DNA of 64,000 bases. It comes from Hyphomicrobiales bacterium (GTDB taxonomy: Bacteria; Pseudomonadota; Alphaproteobacteria; Rhizobiales; Rhizobiaceae). The notes beneath the pieces were generated by a model. That model worked only from the letters and a program-made list of their open reading frames with translations. It did not search any database and had not been told where the DNA came from. The DNA lies in NCBI GenBank assembly GCA_900473685.1, contig UCNE01000019.1, forward strand, positions 62,001 to 126,000. The letters run 5' to 3'. Below are positions 15,934 to 23,454 of the stretch, in pieces (position 1 is the first letter of the stretch; each line of letters opens with the position of its first letter). The position numbers and the translations under genes are program-made.

Positions 15934-16392
15934 ATGACGAACAGCAACCTGTCCAAGAAAGTAGAGAACCATGGCGTCGCCTGGGAACGCGCCTTCGGAT
16001 ACGTCCAGGCCGTGCAGGTCAAGGACACGATCTATGTCTCAGGGCAGTTGAGCCACGATGACGACGGCAAGCTCGTCGCTCCAGCCGAACTCGATGCGAC
16101 CGGCCGACCCGCGGACTTCTCGCAAATGGAGGAACAGATCCGCCAGACCTACGTCAACGCGAAGACTCTGCTCGCCAGATATGGGGCGACCCTCGATGAT
16201 GTCGTTGAAGAGACACTGTACGTGCTTGATGTTCCTAGCGCGTTTGCGGCCGCATCCAAGGTCCGCAAGGAAATGTACGGCACGGATGTGCCGCAGTGCG
16301 CCAGCAACCTGATCGGGGTTTCGGCACTGGCTTTCCCCGAGCAGATCGTCGAAATCACATTCCGTGCGGTTATCGACCGACCCGCTGATTGA
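15934..16392 (+). CDS. RidA/YjgF-family protein
   Basis: Small trimeric-fold protein of 152 aa from ATG 15934 (MTNSNLSKKVENHGVAWERAFG), preferred to an in-frame ATG at 15892 because of the family N-terminus. Core features: AVQVKDTIYVSGQLSHDDDG, EQIRQTYVNAKTLLARYG and the C-terminal VEITFRAVI. RidA deaminases need an Arg in the loop before the last strand; here that loop reads CASNLIGVSALAFPE, without Arg, so classical enamine/imine deaminase activity is doubtful. It fits the subgroup of RidA paralogues in degradation operons. It lies 97 bp downstream of the haloperoxidase and is probably co-transcribed. Confidence 0.85.
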   Translation: MTNSNLSKKVENHGVAWERAFGYVQAVQVKDTIYVSGQLSHDDDGKLVAPAELDATGRPADFSQMEEQIRQTYVNAKTLLARYGATLDDVVEETLYVLDVPSAFAAASKVRKEMYGTDVPQCASNLIGVSALAFPEQIVEITFRAVIDRPAD

Positions 16393-16466
16393 TCGGGCGG
16401 CAGCTACGCCAAAAGCCACCGGATGCAACCAAGCGTCGGTGGCCGTCTCACAAGTCTGGTCTCCAA

Positions 16467-17234
16467 ATGCTAAGAACACCCATCGCCCGAACACGGCCTC
16501 AATCCTCGTTACATCTGACCCCTGAACTGGTTGCCAGAACGCTTAGGGTCGTTGAGCCGGAGGGGCCGGAACCAAACTGGACGCCGATTTCATCTCAACA
16601 GCTCGAGGACCTCGTCAGTCGGGTAGAAGAGGAAGCTGGCAACGAGGAGATATGGGTGTTCGCCTATGGATCCCTGATGTGGAACCCCGGCTTCGAAGTG
16701 GCCGCCAGCGAAAGCGCTGCCGCATCCGGATGGCATCGCGCGTTCTCACTCAGGATAGAACGGCTCCGGGCTACCTCCGATGCGCCCGGCCTCATGTTGG
16801 CTCTCCGTCCGGGAGGAAGCTGCTCTGGCTTAATCCTCAAACTACCGTGCGAGACGAAGAAAGAGGATCTGCGTACACTTCTGGCGCGCGAGATCCGCTA
16901 TGCCGAAGTGTGCGGCATGGTGCGTTGGGTTTCAGTCAGGACACCCACGGGTATACGTCGCGCGCTGACATTTTGGGCGAGCCCGAAGCGATCTCAACTC
17001 ACGGAAAAGGTGCCGCTCGATGAGGCCGCGGAACTGATTGCCCAGGCATGCGGCCCCGCCGGATCCTGCGCGGAATATCTGCATCGGACAGTTCTCGATC
17101 TGGCGGAACGCAAGATTTTCGACCGTAACCTTTGGCAGTTACAGAAACTCGTCGCGGCAAGGCTGCAAGTCCTTCCACCGCAGGATTGGCCCGACGGGGG
17201 CGTCGATCACCCGAGGCCTGTCAATCCAGCGTAA
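16467..17234 (+). CDS. ChaC-like gamma-glutamylcyclotransferase
   Basis: Cytoplasmic protein of 255 aa that would release 5-oxoproline from glutathione or related gamma-glutamyl compounds. The diagnostic VFAYGSLMWNPGF strand-loop begins at about residue 61. Next come the ChaC-type segments ASGWHRAFSLR, LMLALRPGGSCSGL and LAREIRYAEV (region of the catalytic Glu), and a C-terminal helix region with CGPAGSCAEYLHRTV. ATG 16467 is chosen because it starts a normal-length N-terminus; the frame is open back to 16389, overlapping the RidA stop. Its end overlaps the stop of the convergent LysR gene by 14 bp. Glutathione turnover would fit a detoxification regulon. Confidence 0.85.
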   Translation: MLRTPIARTRPQSSLHLTPELVARTLRVVEPEGPEPNWTPISSQQLEDLVSRVEEEAGNEEIWVFAYGSLMWNPGFEVAASESAAASGWHRAFSLRIERLRATSDAPGLMLALRPGGSCSGLILKLPCETKKEDLRTLLAREIRYAEVCGMVRWVSVRTPTGIRRALTFWASPKRSQLTEKVPLDEAAELIAQACGPAGSCAEYLHRTVLDLAERKIFDRNLWQLQKLVAARLQVLPPQDWPDGGVDHPRPVNPA

Positions 17235-18120
17235 CCATATGCGCCGCCACCTGCTCCTCGAAGAATTTCGAGAACGAAGCAATGCGTGGCGGCAGCGCCT
17301 GATAGGGTGGATAGAACAGCGTCAGCCAAAGCTCCGGCGGCGCCCATCCTTTGAAGACGTGAGTAAGACGGCCACTCCTGATATGGTCGGCAATATTGAA
17401 ACCTGGCAGGAGCGCCACGCCTGCTCCGTCGGCGGCCATGTCGGCCAGAACTTCACCGCTGTTGGCACTGAAGGCACGCCCCGCGGATATCGTCATGCTC
17501 GAGCTGCCATCGGACAGAACCCAGTTCTCGCGTCGGCTTTCCCCACTATAGGCAAGGCAGTCGTCGGGCTTTAGCTCGTTCGGATGCTGCATATCAGCAA
17601 ACCGGCTGCCCGGTGCCGCCACGAGGATGCGTGGCACTTTTCGAATCTTCCGCCAGATCGTGAACTTGTCCGAAGGCTGGGATGAAATGCGGATTGCAAG
17701 ATCGTAGTCGTCATCGACGATATTCACCAAGCCGTCAGACAAGGAGATCTCGAAGCTCATCTTCGGGTAGCGTTCCTTGAAACCCGACAGGATTGGCGGA
17801 AGCACGGTCTTGCCAAACCACGTCGGTGCACTGATCCGCAGCCGTCCTTCGTCAGCCTTATGGGCATTCATGACGTCTCGTCGTGCTTCTTCGAGCGTTT
17901 TCACCGCCGGCTGGATCTGAGCCGCAAAGACCGCACCATCGGTTGTCAGCGAGACCTGCCGTGTGGTGCGCACGAAGAGCTGCACGCCAAGTTCTGCTTC
18001 CAGCGCCGCAATCGCGCGCGTGACGGCGGCGGGTGTCATGTCCAATTCGCGGGCCACCTGGGCGAAGTTCCGCTTCTCTGCGGCGAGTAGGAAAGTCCGG
18101 AGAGCCTTGTAGTCGTTCAT
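17221..18120 (-). CDS. LysR-family transcriptional regulator (candidate master of the five-box regulon)
   Basis: LTTR of 299 aa: winged helix-turn-helix at residues 1-60 (FLLAAEKRNFAQVARELDM then PAAVTRAIAALEAELGVQLF), linker helix, and a two-subdomain effector region (LRISAPTWFGKTVLPPIL and DYDLAIRISSQPSDKF). It is divergent from the VOC dioxygenase; a 30-bp box with LysR-type dyad features lies 19 bp from its start, where autoregulation is usual. Four similar boxes precede the other cassettes from 14.7 to 25.9 kb, making this the likely shared regulator. The effector is unknown. Closest in style to the electrophile- or phenol-responsive LTTRs. Confidence 0.88.
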   Translation of the reverse strand: MNDYKALRTFLLAAEKRNFAQVARELDMTPAAVTRAIAALEAELGVQLFVRTTRQVSLTTDGAVFAAQIQPAVKTLEEARRDVMNAHKADEGRLRISAPTWFGKTVLPPILSGFKERYPKMSFEISLSDGLVNIVDDDYDLAIRISSQPSDKFTIWRKIRKVPRILVAAPGSRFADMQHPNELKPDDCLAYSGESRRENWVLSDGSSSMTISAGRAFSANSGEVLADMAADGAGVALLPGFNIADHIRSGRLTHVFKGWAPPELWLTLFYPPYQALPPRIASFSKFFEEQVAAHMVTLD

Positions 18121-18138
18121 TTAATTATTTCACTCTGT

Positions 18139-18168
18139 GCAATTCAATCGCAAGGAATATTGCAATTC
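18139..18168. promoter_or_regulatory. LysR-type box 1 (lysR / dioxygenase divergent promoter)
   Basis: A 30-bp element beginning GCAATTCAATCG and ending ATTGCAATTC, with an ATTC-N9-GAAT dyad inside. It lies 19 bp upstream of the LysR ATG and 68 bp upstream of the dioxygenase ATG. It is 27/30 identical to box 2 (19588-19617). Confidence 0.75.
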
Positions 18169-18236
18169 TCCGCGGGGATCAACTGGCCTAAGTTTCCATC
18201 AACACCAGAACACAACGCCAGTTGAAAGGCACCGAC

Positions 18237-19169
18237 ATGATCAAGGATATCAAGGGACTGCATCACGTGACCTCGATGGCATCGGATGCAAGGCAGAACA
18301 ACCGTTTCTTTACGGATACGCTCGGTCTTCGCCGTGTCAAGCAGACCGTCAACTTCGACGACCCAAGTGTCTACCACCTGTATTATGGCGATGAGAACGG
18401 TTCCGCCGGTACGGTCATGACCTACTTCCCGTTCCCGAACATGATGCTGGGTCGCCCGGGTGTAGGAGAGGTTGGCGAGACGCAGTTCGCCGTGCCGAAA
18501 GGTGCTCTGAAGTTCTGGCAGGATCGTTTCGTTGCTCAGGGTGTCGATGGGTTGGAAACCGATACCGTGTTCGGTGCCGAGCGTCTCCGCTTCATGGGAC
18601 CGGACGGCGACAGCCTTGCACTGATCGAAACCGCGGACGACAAACGCGCTCCATGGCTTTCCGAGGGCATTCCAAGTGATGCCGCCATTCGTGGTTTCGC
18701 CGGGGCGCGCTTCAGCCTCCATGATACGGCCGGGACCGAGGAGCTCCTGGGCTTCATGGGATACGAGAAAGCCGAGAGGGAGGGGGATGTCACCTGCTTC
18801 ATCATTCCGAACGGTAACGGAGCAGACACGATCGATCTCGCTTCGCTACCCAAGACAGCGTTTGCGCGCCAGGGCGCAGGCTCGGTTCATCACATCGCGT
18901 TTGCGGTCGACAACCGCGAGAAGCAGCTCGAAGTGCGCAAGGCTCTGATGGATACCGGATACCAGGTCACTCCGGTCATCGATCGCGACTACTTCTGGGC
19001 GATCTATTTCCGCACTCCCGGCGGCGTACTGTTTGAAATCGCCACCAACGAGCCTGGGTTCAACCGTGATGAGGATACGGCGCATCTCGGAGAGGCGCTC
19101 AAGCTCCCCAGCCGATACGAGGAGTTCCGGGATGAAATCCAGGCAAACCTCGTGCCGCTCGCAGCCTGA
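18237..19169 (+). CDS. Ring-cleaving dioxygenase, VOC family (MhqA/MhqO-like)
   Basis: Metal-dependent vicinal-oxygen-chelate enzyme of 310 aa with two VOC modules. Module 1 begins IKGLHHVTSMASDARQNNRF (metal His); module 2 has SVHHIAFAVDNREKQ (metal His) and ends with GGVLFEIATNEPG (metal Glu). The arrangement and the run YYGDENGSAGTVMTYFPFP are typical of hydroquinone/glyoxalase-type dioxygenases of the MhqA/MhqO group. ATG 18237 is preferred to 18222 because of family alignment (MIKDIKGLHHVTS) and an AAAGG 8 bp upstream. It is controlled by box 1. Ring cleavage of a hydroquinone or catechol is a family inference. Confidence 0.87.
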   Translation: MIKDIKGLHHVTSMASDARQNNRFFTDTLGLRRVKQTVNFDDPSVYHLYYGDENGSAGTVMTYFPFPNMMLGRPGVGEVGETQFAVPKGALKFWQDRFVAQGVDGLETDTVFGAERLRFMGPDGDSLALIETADDKRAPWLSEGIPSDAAIRGFAGARFSLHDTAGTEELLGFMGYEKAEREGDVTCFIIPNGNGADTIDLASLPKTAFARQGAGSVHHIAFAVDNREKQLEVRKALMDTGYQVTPVIDRDYFWAIYFRTPGGVLFEIATNEPGFNRDEDTAHLGEALKLPSRYEEFRDEIQANLVPLAA

Positions 19170-19239
19170 GCGAAGCACTGAATGCCAAAATGAACATTTT
19201 GAAGCGTCGCGAACTCCGGTTCCGGCGCTTCAATGCGTT

Positions 19240-19428
19240 GAACGAGAGCGGCCGTACCAATGGCGACTGCACGAGCGGACAAGCCGTGCGCGGACGCTTC
19301 TTCTCGAAACCGACGCCTCTCTTTCTGAGGTGGCGATCGCATGCGGGTTCTCGGATCAGGGCCATTTTACCCGCGCCCTTTCGACGGTCGTCGGCGTCAC
19401 CCCTGGAATGTGGCGACGCACGTTCTGA
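19240..19428 (+). pseudogene. AraC-family regulator, C-terminal helix-turn-helix remnant
   Basis: Only the last about 62 codons of an AraC-type regulator remain: RPYQWRLHERTSRARTLLLE, DASLSEVAIACGFSDQGHFT and GVTPGMWRR form the second half of the DNA-binding domain. The frame upstream is an antisense-like overlap with the dioxygenase 3' end, so the N-terminal part of the gene is lost. The fragment lies 70 bp after the dioxygenase stop. No start codon or ribosome site is credible for it. Confidence 0.8.
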
Positions 19429-19587
19429 GCATCGGTCGTTACACCCTTGTTACAGGTAGCCAGGATTTGTCTGTCTTTCATTCTATAGATCTGACTAATC
19501 GACAAGACCTCGCTGGATAGTTCAAGCGACGATCCTATCGACTATCCGCAAGCCAGTCGGGAGCACGGATCGATTATTGCAAAATGT

Positions 19588-19617
19588 GGAATTCATTCGC
19601 AATGAATATTGCAATTC
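19588..19617 (+). promoter_or_regulatory. LysR-type box 2 (isochorismatase operon)
   Basis: Inside the 373-bp gap 19429-19801. The element begins GGAATTCATTCGC and ends ATTGCAATTC, containing a perfect ATTCAT-TCGCA-ATGAAT dyad. It ends 184 bp before the isochorismatase-family ATG. The rest of the gap shows no gene. Confidence 0.75.
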
Positions 19618-19801
19618 CGCACTAAAGTCAGACGCGATAGATTTCCAGTCAGCAGCCAAGACGACGGATGAACGGCTCCAGCAAGGAACCGGAACCCCCA
19701 AGGATTGAAGAGCGAGCGCCGCGCCGCGGCGTCCGATCGACTGCGGCGACCCATCTTCATGATGCCACACTGCTGGCCAACACGTTACGAGGAACAACAA
19801 C

Positions 19802-20503
19802 ATGTCCAAGCTCGAAGTCCTGACCCCGGCAAACAGCCAGCTCATCTTCATCGACCAGCAGCCGCAGATGGCCTTCGGTGTGCAGTCGATCGACCGCCAG
19901 ACGCTGAAGAACAACGTCGTCGGTCTCGCCAAGGCAGCGAAAATCTTCGACATCCCGACCACGATCACCACGGTCGAGACCGACAGTTTTTCCGGCAACA
20001 CCTTCCCCGAGTTGCTCGCCGTCTATCCTGAGAACGATATTCTCGAGCGCACCTCGATGAACTCATGGGACGACCAGAACGTTCGCGACGCACTGGCGAA
20101 GAATGCCGCAAACGGCCGCAAGAAGATTGTCGTCGCGGGTTTGTGGACTGAAGTCTGCAACACGACCTTTGCCCTCTCTGCTCTCCATGACGTCGCCGAC
20201 TACGAGATCTACATGGTCGCCGATGCCTCCGGCGGCACGTCTCTCGAAGCCCATAACCGCGCCATGGACCGCATGGTTCAGGCTGGCGTGATCCCGGTCA
20301 CCTGGCAGCAGGTCCTGCTCGAATGGCAGCGCGATTGGGCCCGCAAGGAAACCTACGATGCTGTCACCACGCTGGTGAAAGAACATTCCGGCGCCTACGG
20401 CATGGGCATCGACTACGCCTACACTCACGTCCACAAGGCTGCCGAGCGCGTCGCGCACGGAAAGCGTATCGGTCCGAACCCCGCCCAGAAAACTGGCAAG
20501 TAA
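19802..20503 (+). CDS. Isochorismatase-family cysteine hydrolase (YcaC-like)
   Basis: Cytoplasmic hydrolase of 233 aa. The catalytic Asp lies in LIFIDQQPQM (Asp18), the nucleophile Cys in VVAGLWTEVCNTTF (Cys119), and VADASGGTSLEAHNRAM near residue 140 is typical of the YcaC branch. YcaC-type proteins form octameric rings and have unassigned substrates (hydroxamate or amide hydrolysis suggested for relatives). ATG 19802 has an AGGAAC ribosome site just upstream. First of three genes (isochorismatase, XapX, YtcJ-like amidohydrolase) behind LysR-type box 2. The C-terminal 60 residues are longer than in minimal family members. Confidence 0.87.
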   Translation: MSKLEVLTPANSQLIFIDQQPQMAFGVQSIDRQTLKNNVVGLAKAAKIFDIPTTITTVETDSFSGNTFPELLAVYPENDILERTSMNSWDDQNVRDALAKNAANGRKKIVVAGLWTEVCNTTFALSALHDVADYEIYMVADASGGTSLEAHNRAMDRMVQAGVIPVTWQQVLLEWQRDWARKETYDAVTTLVKEHSGAYGMGIDYAYTHVHKAAERVAHGKRIGPNPAQKTGK

Positions 20504-20569
20504 GGACCCGATCAGACCGCTCCGATAACCCCGTCGGAGTGGTCTTTCTCTATCCCGTGGAGGGCTCAC

Positions 20570-20857
20570 ATGAAAATCTATCTTCTGTCTCTCGGCGCAG
20601 GTCTGCTGGTCGGCGTTGTCTACAGTCTCCTGAACGTGCGGTCGCCCGCACCCCCGGTCATCGCACTGGTTGGCCTTCTCGGCATTCTCGTCGGCGAACA
20701 AGTCATCCCGCTCGCCAAAACCCTGTGGAGCAAGGAGCCGGCAGCCGTCTCTTGGCTTCATCAGATCAAGCCGCACATGTTCGGCCACATGCCTAAAGGC
20801 GGTAGCCACCTCGAGACTGCTCATCGCGTCGAAACCCGAACTGAGGAGCGGGGCTGA
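20570..20857 (+). CDS. XapX (DUF1427) small membrane protein
   Basis: Protein of 95 aa. The first about 50 residues match the XapX/DUF1427 domain: MKIYLLSLGAGLLVGVVYSL, then VRSPAPPVIALVGLLGILVG, two membrane helices with the conserved PAPP turn. The C-terminal 40 residues are polar and basic with several His, probably cytoplasmic. The function of the family is not established; it often accompanies YtcJ-like amidohydrolases and isochorismatases, as here. The stop overlaps the next start as TGATG (20855-20859), showing tight coupling. Confidence 0.85.
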   Translation: MKIYLLSLGAGLLVGVVYSLLNVRSPAPPVIALVGLLGILVGEQVIPLAKTLWSKEPAAVSWLHQIKPHMFGHMPKGGSHLETAHRVETRTEERG

Positions 20858-22839
20858 TGACCACGCGCCGAACCTTTCTCGGAGGCGCGTCGAGCCTGGC
20901 GTTCTCGAACCTCTTCTCAACGGCCAATGCTGCCGATCCCAAACAGACCGGAGTAGATACCATGCATCCTGACCTGATACTTCATAACGGGCGCTTTACG
21001 ACCCTCGATCGCGCCAATCCGAACGCGACCGCAGTCGCGATCAAGGATGGCCTGTTTCAAGAGGTTGGCTCGGACAGCGAGATCATGGCACTGGCAGGAT
21101 CCGGCACGAAGATCGTCGATCTCAAGGGCAAGCGTGTGCTTCCCGGTCTGATCGACAACCACACCCATGTCGTTCGCGGCGGGCTGAACTACAACATGGA
21201 ACTGCGCTGGGACGGTGTGCGATCGCTGGCCGATGCGATGGACATGCTGAAGCGTCAGGTGGCGATCACTCCTGCGCCGCAGTGGGTGCGGGTCGTGGGC
21301 GGCTTCACCGAACATCAGTTTGCAGAGAAGCGACTTCCGACGATCGAGGAGATCAATGCGATCGCCCCCGATACGCCAGTTTTCCTATTGCATCTTTATG
21401 ACCGCGCTCTGCTGAACGGTGCTGCCCTTCGCGCCGTCGGTTACACGCGCGACACGCCGAATCCTCCCGGTGGAGAGATCACTCGTGATGCCAACGGCAA
21501 CCCGACGGGCATGCTGCTGGCCAAGCCGAATGCCGGCATCCTTTATTCGACCTTGTCCAAAGGGCCGAAACTGCCGTTCGACTACCAGGTCAATTCCACA
21601 CGCCATTTCATGCGCGAACTGAACCGCCTTGGGGTGACGGGCGTCATCGATGCTGGTGGCGGCAACCAGAACTATCCGGACGACTATGAGGTCATCCAAA
21701 AGCTTTCCGACGAGAGCCAGCTTACCGTTCGGCTCGCCTACAATCTCTTCACCCAGAAGCCCAAGGAAGAGAAACAGGATTTCCTGAACTGGACGCAGTC
21801 GGTCAAATACAAGCAGGGCAACGACTACTTCCGTCACAACGGCGCTGGCGAGATGCTCGTCTTCTCCGCCGCCGACTTCGAGGATTTCCGCCAGCCGCGT
21901 CCGGAAATGGCGCCGGAAATGGAAGGTGAGCTCGAAGAGGTCGTGCGGGTTCTGGCGGAAAACCGCTGGCCGTGGCGCATGCATGCCACCTATGACGAGA
22001 CGATCTCCCGTTCGCTCGATGTCTTTGAAAAGGTCAACAAGGATATTCCGCTCGAAGGCCTGAACTGGTTCTTCGACCATGCCGAGACCATATCGGAGCG
22101 TTCCATCGATCGCATCGCGGCGCTTGGCGGCGGGATCGCGACCCAGCACCGCATGGCCTATCAGGGTGAATATTTCGTCGAGCGTTACGGCCATGGCGTG
22201 GCGGAAGCCACACCTCCGATCAAGCGCATGCTCGAAAAGGGTGTGAATGTCTCTGCTGGTACCGATGCCACGCGCGTCGCCTCCTACAATCCTTGGGTTT
22301 CGCTGTCCTGGATGGTGACTGGAAAGACTGTCGGCGGCATGCAACTCTATCCGCGTGCCAACTGCCTCGACCGTGAAACGGCGCTCCGGATGTGGACGGA
22401 AAAGGTCACCTGGTTCTCCAACGAAGAGGGCAAGAAGGGTCGGATCGAGAAAGGTCAGTTTGCCGACCTCGTCGTTCCGGACAAGGACTTCTTTTCCTGC
22501 GCAGAAGACGAGATCTCATTCCTCGTGTCGGAACTCACCATGGTCGGTGGAAAGATCGTTTATGGCGCTGGTGACTTCAAGGCGCTGGACGAGAACGACA
22601 TCCCGCCTGCGATGCCGGACTGGTCGCCCGTCCGTAAATTCGGCGGTTATGCTGCCTGGGGTGAACCGCAAGGCGCGGGGGCCCGGTCGCTGCGTCGCAC
22701 GGCTATCTCGACATGCGGCTGCGCCAGCGATTGCGGCGTACACGGGCACGACCACGCCGGAGCTTGGACGTCCAAGCTACCGATTGCCGATCTGAAGGGT
22801 TTCTTCGGCGCTCTCGGGTGCTCCTGCTGGGCAGTGTGA
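20857..22839 (+). CDS. YtcJ-like amidohydrolase with Tat signal and Cys/His-rich tail
   Basis: Exported metal-dependent amidohydrolase of 660 aa. N-terminus: Tat signal TTRRTFLGG with cleavage near ANA-AD. Catalytic features of the YtcJ/amidohydrolase-3 family: VLPGLIDNHTHV (metal His pair, about residue 97), WRMHATYDE (His), WFFDHAETI (His) and VSAGTDATR (Asp). Beyond about residue 615 there is an extra tail with CGCASDCGVHGHDH and a terminal CSCWA, seven Cys or His close together, suggesting metal binding or a redox role. The normal family length is about 550-600 aa. It is coupled to the XapX gene. Its substrate is unknown. Confidence 0.87.
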   Translation: MTTRRTFLGGASSLAFSNLFSTANAADPKQTGVDTMHPDLILHNGRFTTLDRANPNATAVAIKDGLFQEVGSDSEIMALAGSGTKIVDLKGKRVLPGLIDNHTHVVRGGLNYNMELRWDGVRSLADAMDMLKRQVAITPAPQWVRVVGGFTEHQFAEKRLPTIEEINAIAPDTPVFLLHLYDRALLNGAALRAVGYTRDTPNPPGGEITRDANGNPTGMLLAKPNAGILYSTLSKGPKLPFDYQVNSTRHFMRELNRLGVTGVIDAGGGNQNYPDDYEVIQKLSDESQLTVRLAYNLFTQKPKEEKQDFLNWTQSVKYKQGNDYFRHNGAGEMLVFSAADFEDFRQPRPEMAPEMEGELEEVVRVLAENRWPWRMHATYDETISRSLDVFEKVNKDIPLEGLNWFFDHAETISERSIDRIAALGGGIATQHRMAYQGEYFVERYGHGVAEATPPIKRMLEKGVNVSAGTDATRVASYNPWVSLSWMVTGKTVGGMQLYPRANCLDRETALRMWTEKVTWFSNEEGKKGRIEKGQFADLVVPDKDFFSCAEDEISFLVSELTMVGGKIVYGAGDFKALDENDIPPAMPDWSPVRKFGGYAAWGEPQGAGARSLRRTAISTCGCASDCGVHGHDHAGAWTSKLPIADLKGFFGALGCSCWAV

Positions 22840-22902
22840 CAAAGCACTCCCTCGGGCAGCCGACAAGCCGCCCGAGGGATCGAACCGATAATTTCAAAAA
22901 AC

Positions 22903-22932
22903 GCAATTAAATCGAAACGATTGCTGCAATTG
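22903..22932 (+). promoter_or_regulatory. LysR-type box 3 (DoxX-MFS operon)
   Basis: A 30-bp element beginning GCAATTAAATCG and ending TGCAATTG with an AATCG-AAA-CGATT dyad; 23/30 identical to box 1. It ends 78 bp before the DoxX-family ATG. The surrounding 171-bp gap (22840-23010) otherwise holds no gene. Confidence 0.7.
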
Positions 22933-23010
22933 TTGGCAAGGCGGTTACCAGCCAATATCGCTCTATCAAACGCAGCCGTTCGATCCGACGGCGAACATGA
23001 AGGAGCAGCT

Positions 23011-23454
23011 ATGACCTCCCATACCAATCTGTCTAATCCAATCCGGGCAAGCCTGGCCCACATCGTCGGCTCGCCCGTCACAAAGACGGTTGCGCTACTG
23101 GCCCTTTGCGCCGCCTACATCCAGGGGCCACTCACCAAGCTATCCGACTTCAACGGCGCATTGGCTGAAATGGACCACTTCGGTCTTCATCCCGCCACCT
23201 TCTTCGCAGTCGCGGTCATCATATTCGAACTGGCGGCTTCCGCCATGGTGATCACGGGCTTCTATCGCTGGGCTGGTGCCTTGGCCCTGGCAGGCTTCAC
23301 TCTCATGGCAACGTTCATCGCTCTCCGCTTCTGGGAAATGGCTCCAGGAATGGATCGAATGATGGCGACCAACGCCTTCTTCGAACATCTCGGCCTCGCT
23401 GGCGCATTCGTTTTCGTCGCTGCATTCGACCTCAACAAGGGAGCAGCCAGATGA
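23011..23454 (+). CDS. DoxX-family membrane protein
   Basis: Integral membrane protein of 147 aa with four predicted helices. DoxX features: KTVALLALCAAYIQGPLTKL, a polar region DFNGALAEMDHFGLHPATFF, and FIALRFWEMAPGMDRMM before the last helix (HLGLAGAFVFVAAF). ATG 23011 follows an AAGGAG ribosome site, better than an in-frame ATG at 22921 that lies in the box. DoxX relatives are linked to quinone/thiosulfate or redox chemistry in membranes; the role here is unknown. Its stop overlaps the start of the MFS gene (ATGA). Confidence 0.84.
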   Translation: MTSHTNLSNPIRASLAHIVGSPVTKTVALLALCAAYIQGPLTKLSDFNGALAEMDHFGLHPATFFAVAVIIFELAASAMVITGFYRWAGALALAGFTLMATFIALRFWEMAPGMDRMMATNAFFEHLGLAGAFVFVAAFDLNKGAAR

